A DNA stretch of 5,130 nt, taken from an uncultured Verrucomicrobiota bacterium (GTDB lineage Bacteria; Verrucomicrobiota; Verrucomicrobiia; Limisphaerales; UBA1096). The DNA lies in NCBI GenBank assembly GCA_913045395.1, contig CAJWPV010000143.1, forward strand, positions 1 through 5,130, in the 5' to 3' direction. This document shows, one piece after another, positions 1 to 5,130 of the stretch. Each line of letters starts with the position of its first letter. Positions within the stretch are counted from its first letter, which is position 1. Under the pieces are notes generated by a model. That model saw nothing but the letters and a program-made list of their open reading frames with translations, made no database searches and was not told where the DNA came from. A program made the position numbers and the translations under genes.

Positions 1-1186
1 GTTCGCGAACCTAATCCGGCTCGAGGCCGGTCTGTGCATGCGCGAGACCCGTTACGAGGTCGGACGTGCGCAGGAGGTGTTCAAGTTCGCCGCCGCCGAG
101 GCACTACGCGATGATGAGAATATTTTCTCGTGTGATGCCGCCAAGAATGGCCAGGCGCGAAAAATCTTCACCATGCGCGAGCCACTTCGCCTGGTTGCTG
201 CGATTACGCCGTTCAACCATCCGCTGAACCAGGTGGCTCACAAGCTGGCTCCGGCGATCGCTGCCGGCGTGTCGGTACTGCTCAAGCCGTCCAGCAAGAC
301 GCCGTTGACTGCAATCCGCCTCACCGAGTTGCTGTACGAGGCCGGCCTGCCGTCGGCGATGCTCAGCACGTTTGTCGGCGACCGTAAAACGATCACCGAG
401 GCGCTTGTGCGCGATCCGCGTGTCGATCTGGTCACCTTTACCGGCGGCACCGGGCCGGGGAAACACCTCACCACCATCGCCGGCTACAAGAAACTTTGCC
501 TTGAGTTGGGAGGCAACGCGCCGCTTATCGTGCTCAGGGATGCCGACCTCGACCTGGCCGCGACGCTGGCCACAGAAGGGTCGTTCCGCAATTCGGGCCA
601 ACGTTGCACCGCCGTCAAACGCATCATCGTCGAGGAGCCGGTGCTCGATGAGTTCACGGCCAAGTTCGTGGCCAAGGCCGGTGAATTCGTCGTGGGCGAT
701 CCTGCTGACGAAGCGACTTTCATTGGCACCGTCATCGACGAACCGGCCGCCATCGAGCTTGAGGAGCGGGTGGCCAAGGCTGTCGCCGCCGGGGCTGAGG
801 TGCTGCTTGGCGGCAAACGCAACGGCGCACAGCTTGAACCGACCATCATCGCCAACGTGCCGCGCGACGCCGAGATGGTTTGCGAGGAATCGTTTGGGCC
901 CCTTGCACCCATCATGCCGGTGCGCGACCTCGACGATGCCATCGCCTTGGCCAACGACTCAGATTTCGGCCTCTCCTCCGGAGTCGTTACCAACGATATG
1001 GCGGCCGCCATCCGAGTGGTCAAGGAATTGAAAACCGGGGCGGTTAACGTCAATCAAGTGCCGGGCTTCCGGATGGAATCGTCGCCGTTTGGCGGTGTAA
1101 AGGATTCCGGCCTTGGCATCAAGGAGGGCGTCATCGAGGCGATGAAGTTCATGTCCACCATCAAGACGTTTTCCCTGCCATGGTAA
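1..1186 (+). CDS. phnY: Phosphonoacetaldehyde dehydrogenase (NAD-dependent ALDH), 5' end outside window
   Basis: This is the C-terminal 394 residues of an aldehyde dehydrogenase, in frame from base 2. The ATG at 38 is internal, because ALDH-like sequence (ending LEAGLC) precedes it; about 85 N-terminal residues are missing. Numbering from base 2, visible ALDH landmarks are PFNHPL (Asn72), the cofactor-binding Lys95 in LLKPSSKTP, the FTGGTGPGK glycine loop (about 147-155), general base Glu168 in LELGGN, nucleophile Cys202 in GQRCT and Glu296 in EESFGP. The call to PhnY rests on the residues reported to bind phosphonate in Sinorhizobium PhnY: a His in PFNHPL (His73), the Arg just before the catalytic Cys (Arg201) and a late Arg in the GFR segment (Arg357), all present at matching spacing; Arg22 fits the fourth by offset. 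The SPFGGVKDSGLG ending is also typical. It oxidises phosphonoacetaldehyde to phosphonoacetate in the cytoplasm. The following phnW strongly supports this over a generic succinate-semialdehyde or glyceraldehyde dehydrogenase. No frameshift is seen. Confidence 0.87.
   Translation, partial: FANLIRLEAGLCMRETRYEVGRAQEVFKFAAAEALRDDENIFSCDAAKNGQARKIFTMREPLRLVAAITPFNHPLNQVAHKLAPAIAAGVSVLLKPSSKTPLTAIRLTELLYEAGLPSAMLSTFVGDRKTITEALVRDPRVDLVTFTGGTGPGKHLTTIAGYKKLCLELGGNAPLIVLRDADLDLAATLATEGSFRNSGQRCTAVKRIIVEEPVLDEFTAKFVAKAGEFVVGDPADEATFIGTVIDEPAAIELEERVAKAVAAGAEVLLGGKRNGAQLEPTIIANVPRDAEMVCEESFGPLAPIMPVRDLDDAIALANDSDFGLSSGVVTNDMAAAIRVVKELKTGAVNVNQVPGFRMESSPFGGVKDSGLGIKEGVIEAMKFMSTIKTFSLPW
1180..1186 (+). 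other. phnY/phnW 7-base stop-start overlap
   Basis: The phnW start codon lies inside the last codons of phnY (ATGGTAA: ATG at 1180-1182, phnY stop TAA at 1184-1186). The 15 bases upstream are pyrimidine-rich and hold no Shine-Dalgarno motif. Ribosomes finishing phnY are therefore the likely source of phnW translation, which would keep production of the reactive aldehyde tied to production of the enzyme that removes it. The overlap is seen directly; the coupling is inferred. Confidence 0.75.
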
Positions 1187-2310
1187 ACGAACGTGACACG
1201 CAGTATCTGCTGCTGACTCCCGGCCCTTTGACCACGACTCGGACCGTCCGGGAATCGATGATGCAGGAGTACTCCACGTGGGATGTGGACTACAACGGCA
1301 TTGTGCAGTCCATTCGCACGCGCCTGGTCGAACTCGCGACTAGTGACGCCGCCAACCCAGACACTCACACTGCTGTGCTCATGCCCGGGAGTGGTACGTT
1401 TACTGTCGAGTCGGTGGTTGGCTCGGTCATCCCGTCCGATGGAAAATTACTTGTACTAAACAATGGCGCCTACGGGGCACGCATTACGACCATCGCGCGG
1501 ATGCTTAGGGTCGACACGGTCGAGCTTGGCCAGGCGGAGATTGAGCCCACCGACCTTGGCCAAGTGGAACAAATGCTGGCCGGTGACCCGGAGATCACGC
1601 ATGTCGCCATGGTACATTGTGAGACCACCACCGGCATGCTCAATCCGGTGGAGGCGGTTGGCGAGATCGTCCGCCGTCTCGGCCGGGTGTTCATTCTTGA
1701 CGCGATGTCATCGTTCGGCGGCATCCCGATGAGCATGGAATTGACCGGGGCGCACTACCTGATTTCCTCTGCGAATAAGTGTATCCAGGGTGTGCCCGGC
1801 TTCGGTTTTGTCGTGGCCGATCGCGCCAAACTCGAAGCGACCGAGGGTTGGTCGCGCTCCCACAGTCTCGACCTGTTTGATCAATGGCATGAAATGGAGA
1901 CCAATGGCGGCAAGTGGCGGTTCACCTCGCCAACCCATGTCGTGAGTGCCTTTGCTAGGGCGCTCGACGAACTCAAGGACGAGGGCGGCATCGAGGCCCG
2001 TCACACTCGCTACGTTGCCAACCAAAAAACGATGGTGAAGGGCATGCGGGCGCTTGGGTTCCGCACGCTGCTCGGGGACGATTTGCAGTCGCCGATCATC
2101 ACGTCATTTTACTATCCCGACAGCGCGGAGTTTGAGTTTCAAAAATTCTACGACGCGCTCAAGTCACGTGGCTTTGTCATTTATCCTGGCAAGGTGTCAC
2201 ACGCGCAATGCTTTCGCATCGGCAGTATTGGTGATGTTCAACCGGAGGATATGACCGGATTGGTCGGTCGTATTTCGGAGGTGATCGACGAATTGGGTGT
2301 TCGTTTCTGA
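1180..2310 (+). CDS. phnW: 2-aminoethylphosphonate:pyruvate transaminase
   Basis: A 376-residue PLP-dependent fold-type I aminotransferase, close to the roughly 367 residues of Salmonella PhnW. It moves the amino group of AEP to pyruvate, giving phosphonoacetaldehyde and L-alanine. Landmarks are the N-terminal LLLTPGPLTTT substrate loop (10-20), the GSGTFTVE cofactor-phosphate loop (70-77), Asp174 in FILDAMSSFG pairing with the pyridine nitrogen, Schiff-base Lys200 in SSANKCIQGVPG, and carboxylate-binding Arg346 in FRIGSIG. These three residues sit exactly six positions after Asp168, Lys194 and Arg340 of the Salmonella enzyme, so the protein looks complete and active. The ATG at 1180 is chosen because the conserved TPGP loop begins only 13 residues in and the next Met codons fall after it. 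The start overlaps the last 7 bases of phnY and has no Shine-Dalgarno sequence, which suggests translational coupling. PhnW can serve AEP synthesis or breakdown; pairing with phnY points to breakdown. Serine-pyruvate and other class V transaminases are the less likely alternative. Confidence 0.95.
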   Translation: MVNERDTQYLLLTPGPLTTTRTVRESMMQEYSTWDVDYNGIVQSIRTRLVELATSDAANPDTHTAVLMPGSGTFTVESVVGSVIPSDGKLLVLNNGAYGARITTIARMLRVDTVELGQAEIEPTDLGQVEQMLAGDPEITHVAMVHCETTTGMLNPVEAVGEIVRRLGRVFILDAMSSFGGIPMSMELTGAHYLISSANKCIQGVPGFGFVVADRAKLEATEGWSRSHSLDLFDQWHEMETNGGKWRFTSPTHVVSAFARALDELKDEGGIEARHTRYVANQKTMVKGMRALGFRTLLGDDLQSPIITSFYYPDSAEFEFQKFYDALKSRGFVIYPGKVSHAQCFRIGSIGDVQPEDMTGLVGRISEVIDELGVRF

Positions 2311-2314
2311 GAAG
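2309..2314 (+). promoter_or_regulatory. Weak ribosome binding site for the amidotransferase gene
   Basis: The purine run GAGAAG overlaps the phnW stop codon and ends 5 bases before the ATG at 2320. It is a partial match to the Shine-Dalgarno consensus. It favours 2320 over the in-frame ATG at 2332, which has no such motif at a suitable distance. Confidence 0.45.
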
Positions 2315-2319
2315 ATCGC

Positions 2320-3186
2320 ATGACGAATACGATGGCTCCCAGGTTTTTGATCATCGATGGCTACACGAAAGACGCCCGCCAACAGTTGCAGACCGGCGGC
2401 GCCAGCCTCGCCGCCGACCTGTACACCGGCATGCTCGATCATTGCGGTCCAGCCGGGACGGAGTGCGATGTCATTTTTCCCGCCGACCCGGGTGCGAGTC
2501 TGCCGATCGGCGCGTCGATCCGTGATTACGATGGCGTGGCTTGGACCGGTTGCAGCTCCTGTGTGTTCTCCGGTGAACCGGATGTGGCGCTGCAGATCGA
2601 GTTCGCCCGCGAGTGTTTCCGCCAGGGTGTGCCGGCGTTCGGGAGTTGTTGGGCGGCGCAAATTGCCGTTGTTGCAGCGGGCGGCCAGGTGGCGCTCAAT
2701 CCGAAGGGACGCGAGATGGGCATCGCCCGGGCCATCACGCTGAGCCATGAGGGCCGGGAGCATCCGCTATACGAGGGCAAACCGGGGATGTTCGACGCCT
2801 TCACCAGCCACGACGACGAGGTCACCGTGCTGCCCGACGGCGCGGTCAGGCTCGCTGGCAACGACTTTACCCGTGTGCAGTCGGTCGGTGTGAAACAGGG
2901 AGGCACCGAGTTTTGGGGTTTGCAATATCATCCCGAGTACAACCTGCATGAAATGGCGCGGCTGATGTTTTGCCGTTTGGAGAAATTGGTGAAACTGAAA
3001 CTTTTCGCGGACGAAGCCGCCGGTTTGGCGCACATTGACCAGTTGGAGGCGTTTTACGTCGACCCATCACGGGTCGACATCGCCTCGGCGCTGGGCCTCA
3101 ATCCCGACGTCATGGACAAATCGCTACGCACGGTCGAAGTCCGAAACTGGATCAACCACCTCGTCCTGCCAAGCATGAGCCGCTAG
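2320..3186 (+). CDS. Stand-alone class I glutamine amidotransferase, partner unknown
   Basis: A 288-residue protein with one class I (triad) glutamine amidotransferase domain. The nucleophile is Cys110 in the elbow GSCWAAQ, with His204 and Glu206 in LQYHPE completing the triad; NPKGREMGIAR (127-137) and SHDDEV (163-168) are typical of the GMP-synthase-like single-domain group. Such domains hydrolyse glutamine to glutamate and ammonia, or cleave gamma-glutamyl amides. There is no synthetase or ATP-pyrophosphatase domain, so it must either act with a separate partner or be a hydrolase in its own right. About 80 residues follow the triad, ending in a conserved-looking VRNWINHLVLP segment; I recall a similar tail in proteobacterial homologues. 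A CSSC motif (78-81) lies where the oxyanion loop is expected. It starts 9 bases after phnW and is probably in the same operon, suggesting a role in handling AEP nitrogen or a gamma-glutamyl derivative, but this is inference. No signal peptide; cytoplasmic. The family call is firm; the substrate is unknown. Confidence 0.88.
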   Translation: MTNTMAPRFLIIDGYTKDARQQLQTGGASLAADLYTGMLDHCGPAGTECDVIFPADPGASLPIGASIRDYDGVAWTGCSSCVFSGEPDVALQIEFARECFRQGVPAFGSCWAAQIAVVAAGGQVALNPKGREMGIARAITLSHEGREHPLYEGKPGMFDAFTSHDDEVTVLPDGAVRLAGNDFTRVQSVGVKQGGTEFWGLQYHPEYNLHEMARLMFCRLEKLVKLKLFADEAAGLAHIDQLEAFYVDPSRVDIASALGLNPDVMDKSLRTVEVRNWINHLVLPSMSR

Positions 3187-3200
3187 GCCTGGCATCAGGT

Positions 3201-3956
3201 TCAGGCGTTGAGCCGCTCAATTGCTGCTTCCAGTTTGTCGAACGACTCGCAGATGGCGTCGGCGGAGGTGTTCGTCTTGTCCACATCTCGCGAGGCGGTG
3301 AACAGGATCGCCTTCATCCCAAGCTGCTGCGGTCCCTTGACATCATTGTGGTCGCGGTCGCCGACGTGCAGCATTTCGCCGATCTCGACCCCGAGCTGTT
3401 CGGCCGCTGACTCGAACATCGAGCGGTGCGGCTTGCTGTGGCCGACCTCGTCAGAGAAGGCAAATCCGCTGAAGAACTTGGCCAAGCCGTGATTCTCCAG
3501 CAGTCGCCGCAGGCAGCCCCCGGGTGACACGATGGCGTCCGAGACGATGCAAAGTTTGTAGCGTCTGGCCAAGCGTTCGAGCACCGGCACCGCGTTTGGC
3601 ATGGCATCCGGCGGAATATCAACCTCCATTTCCTCGTGCGCCCGAACGACTGCATTGAATGTTTCGCCTGGCAATTCGCGGCCAAGCTCATTGAGAATTA
3701 AGCGCAGCCGCTCGGCGATGGGCCATGTGATATGCTGCTCCTTCCAGACCTTGTTGAAAGCCGCGTCACCGACGTTGTAGGCGAGGCGGACTGCCTCTAG
3801 GTCAATCGGTTCGGCGAGGTTCAGTGCCTCCCAAAGCAGATGCCGTCGCTCGTCGAATTTCGAACGCAGGCCTTGCTCCGCCCGTTTGGCTTCATCCGAG
3901 TCGTCGATGACAAGCGTGTCCCAAAGGTCAAATGTGATCGCCTTGATGTCTCCCAT
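3201..3956 (-). CDS. HAD-superfamily hydrolase with atypical D+2 residue, substrate unknown
   Basis: A 251-residue haloacid dehalogenase-superfamily protein. Motif I is FDLWDTL with nucleophile Asp10; motif II is Ser139 in CIVSD; motif III is Lys175 in GHSKPHRSMF; motif IV is GDRDHND with Asp200 and Asp205 for magnesium. The helical cap between motif I and about residue 118 is the C1 type. Position D+2, normally the acid/base Asp in phosphatases, is Trp12, although Asp13 follows. Similar DxW motifs occur in other uncharacterised HAD proteins and, as DxY, in haloacid dehalogenases. The start at 3956 places the nucleophile at residue 10, as usual for the family; a longer open frame to 4088 only overlaps the upstream gene in another phase. 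The start is one base after the stop of the beta-propeller gene (TAG-G-ATG), with no strong Shine-Dalgarno motif, so it is probably translated by coupling. The gene faces the phosphonate group. It could be a small-molecule phosphatase; it lacks a recognisable PhnX cap motif. Confidence 0.85.
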   Translation of the reverse strand: MGDIKAITFDLWDTLVIDDSDEAKRAEQGLRSKFDERRHLLWEALNLAEPIDLEAVRLAYNVGDAAFNKVWKEQHITWPIAERLRLILNELGRELPGETFNAVVRAHEEMEVDIPPDAMPNAVPVLERLARRYKLCIVSDAIVSPGGCLRRLLENHGLAKFFSGFAFSDEVGHSKPHRSMFESAAEQLGVEIGEMLHVGDRDHNDVKGPQQLGMKAILFTASRDVDKTNTSADAICESFDKLEAAIERLNA

Positions 3957-3960
3957 CCTA
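3954..3960 (-). other. Propeller/HAD gene junction, TAG-G-ATG
   Basis: On the minus strand the propeller stop codon (3960-3958) and HAD start codon (3956-3954) are separated by one base. The bases upstream (TTCTTTATTAGG) contain no proper Shine-Dalgarno sequence. Re-initiation by terminating ribosomes is the likely mode, which makes the two genes one transcriptional unit. Confidence 0.7.
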
Positions 3961-5130
3961 ATAAAGAATCCACGCGCTGGGCTGGTCAGACGCTTGGCCG
4001 AAGCTGACGATGGCGCCGGTGTCGGTGCTGACCAGCAGTGCTCCGTTGGCCACGGCAAGGCCCACTGCCCGGCCTGGTACAGTGCCACTCCAAAGCGCTC
4101 GTCCGTTGGCAGCGTTGAGGGCTCTTACCTTGTCGCGGCTGCCGACCAAGAGTGTCCCGCCTGCAAGGGCTAGTGCATCGCCCGCCTCGACGGACTGATT
4201 CCAAATCGCTCGCCGGTTGCTGCGCGTCATCGCGGTCACCTTGTTTGCGGTGAGCATGAAAATCGCCCTCGAATCGACGATCATGTCCAGTGCGTCTGTG
4301 TGTGAGGCCACCTTGTCGCCGGACAGGCTGGCCTCGGTGAGCACGCCACCACTTCGATCGGCGGGGCCGTGGACGATGCGGTTGTCGGCGAGTAGTGCGA
4401 ACGAACCCATGCCACTTCCCTTGGCGAAATGTCCCAGCTGCCTGCCGGTGAGTCGGTCAAAATAAAACGGCGTGCTACGGCCGCCCGGCATGTAAATGCG
4501 GGAGTTCGACAGGAGCATGTAGCCCTGGAACGAGCCTTTGTTGAGGTGATGTTGTTTCCAGTGGCGGCTTTGAGTGGCCCTGCCGGTGAGAGCATCAACG
4601 GCGCTCATGTAAACGCCCTCGTGAGGAAAGAAGCCGGAGGTGAAGTAGGCTGTGCCGGCATCCACCGCGATCGAGCTGCGCACGCTCCACGGCGAGACCA
4701 GTCGGCCGTCGTTGGGCACTAGTTTGTTTTTTTCACTGGCGGCGGTGTGTGACCAGATCAACCTGCCGGTGACGGCGTCAAGGCAGTACGCCGTGCCGTC
4801 GTCCGATCCAGCGTACACGCGGCCGTCGTGGATCGACGGTGCGAACCGCACCGGGCCGTCGGTGAAAAACACCCACTTCTCCATCCCACTGTACGCATCG
4901 AGACAGTTCACCGTGTGCTCTGCGGAGGAGCCGTAATAAACGCGGTCCCCGGCGGCAGTGGCATGGTACGCATGGTCATAGGCCAGGCGATGCACGAGTG
5001 GCTTGCGAGACTGCGGCGATACGTAAAAATCGAACTTGGCCGGCTTGGCCCAGGCGGGGGAGGGCGGCTGCGCCGGGATCATTTGCCAGCGTTTGGCCAG
5101 AGGCAGTTTGAGCGTCTCGGCTGTGATGGC
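3958..5130 (-). CDS. PQQ-like beta-propeller repeat protein, 5' end outside window
   Basis: The C-terminal 390 residues of a WD40/PQQ-like (BamB or quinoprotein-dehydrogenase-like) beta-propeller; the frame stays open to the right edge. Blades are marked by repeats of the form LDA-x-TG-x-x-x-W: numbering from the right edge, CLDAYSGMEKW (76-86), CLDAVTGRLIW (116-126), AVDALTGR (177-184), FDRLTGRQLG (224-233) and ALNAANGRALW (337-347), with a degenerate copy at about 300-310. GSSAEHTVNC and the FFTDGPVRFAP stretch recall a group of such proteins common in Planctomycetes and Verrucomicrobia, though this is from memory. The Met at 5080-5082 is probably not the start, because the 16 preceding in-frame codons continue plausible sequence (AETLKLPLAKRWQ). 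Signal peptide and any N-terminal domain lie outside the window, so location cannot be judged. No haem-binding CxxCH motif is seen, and a catalytic quinoprotein is not supported; a scaffold or binding role is more likely. It ends one base before the HAD gene. Confidence 0.85.
   Translation of the reverse strand, partial: AITAETLKLPLAKRWQMIPAQPPSPAWAKPAKFDFYVSPQSRKPLVHRLAYDHAYHATAAGDRVYYGSSAEHTVNCLDAYSGMEKWVFFTDGPVRFAPSIHDGRVYAGSDDGTAYCLDAVTGRLIWSHTAASEKNKLVPNDGRLVSPWSVRSSIAVDAGTAYFTSGFFPHEGVYMSAVDALTGRATQSRHWKQHHLNKGSFQGYMLLSNSRIYMPGGRSTPFYFDRLTGRQLGHFAKGSGMGSFALLADNRIVHGPADRSGGVLTEASLSGDKVASHTDALDMIVDSRAIFMLTANKVTAMTRSNRRAIWNQSVEAGDALALAGGTLLVGSRDKVRALNAANGRALWSGTVPGRAVGLAVANGALLVSTDTGAIVSFGQASDQPSAWILY

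Noticed and set aside
484..1053. Long antisense and alternate-frame open frames within the genes
   Set aside because: They are shadows of the real genes in GC-rich DNA, with low-complexity Arg/Ser/Pro/Ala-rich translations and no recognisable domains.
1121..1128. AAGGAGGG, a near-perfect Shine-Dalgarno sequence upstream of phnW
   Set aside because: It encodes Lys-Glu-Gly of phnY, lies about 50 bases before the phnW ATG, and the only nearby ATG (1142) is an in-frame phnY methionine.
38..1186. ATG at 38 as the true phnY start
   Set aside because: The frame is open to base 2 and the preceding residues match the ALDH family; a start here would remove a conserved part of the cofactor domain.
3187..3206. 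Inverted repeat GCCTG/CAGGC as an intrinsic terminator
   Set aside because: The stem is only 4-5 bp and there is no following T tract in either direction.
3201..3956. HAD protein as phosphonoacetaldehyde hydrolase (phnX)
   Set aside because: Motif I is FDLWDTL rather than the PhnX form with Ala at D+2, and no PhnX-like cap motif with the Schiff-base Lys is recognisable.
3957..4088. N-terminal extension of the HAD gene to 4088
   Set aside because: It would lie inside the propeller coding region in another frame, looks unlike HAD sequence and would push the nucleophile Asp far from the N-terminus.

Overview
The window is about 5.1 kb of moderately GC-rich bacterial DNA, roughly 60% GC by eye, coding almost throughout. 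It holds two tightly packed gene groups that face each other and meet near position 3190. No stretch over 300 bases lacks a gene. I see no tRNA, rRNA, CRISPR array, insertion sequence, attachment site or origin.

Left group, plus strand (1-3186): the 3' part of an aldehyde dehydrogenase that looks like phosphonoacetaldehyde dehydrogenase (phnY), then 2-aminoethylphosphonate:pyruvate transaminase (phnW), then a stand-alone class I glutamine amidotransferase. phnY and phnW overlap by 7 bases, and the amidotransferase starts 9 bases after phnW, so the three are probably one transcript. PhnW converts 2-aminoethylphosphonate (AEP) plus pyruvate to phosphonoacetaldehyde plus alanine. PhnY oxidises the aldehyde to phosphonoacetate with NAD+. 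The usual third enzyme, phosphonoacetate hydrolase PhnA, is not in the window; it may lie upstream of base 1 or elsewhere. The amidotransferase is not a standard member of this pathway and is the least explained part of the group.

Right group, minus strand (5130-3201): a PQQ-like beta-propeller protein running off the right edge, followed after one base by a HAD-superfamily hydrolase. The two are almost certainly co-transcribed. They converge on the left group with only 14 bases between the stop codons and no convincing terminator. Whether the HAD protein has anything to do with phosphonates is unknown; it lacks the recognisable features of the phosphonatase PhnX.

Organism: the propeller protein resembles, from memory, those common in Planctomycetes, Verrucomicrobia and relatives, while the amidotransferase and phnYW pair resemble proteobacterial genes. 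A free-living, probably aquatic or soil bacterium that uses AEP as a nitrogen, carbon or phosphorus source fits, but the phylum cannot be fixed from this window.
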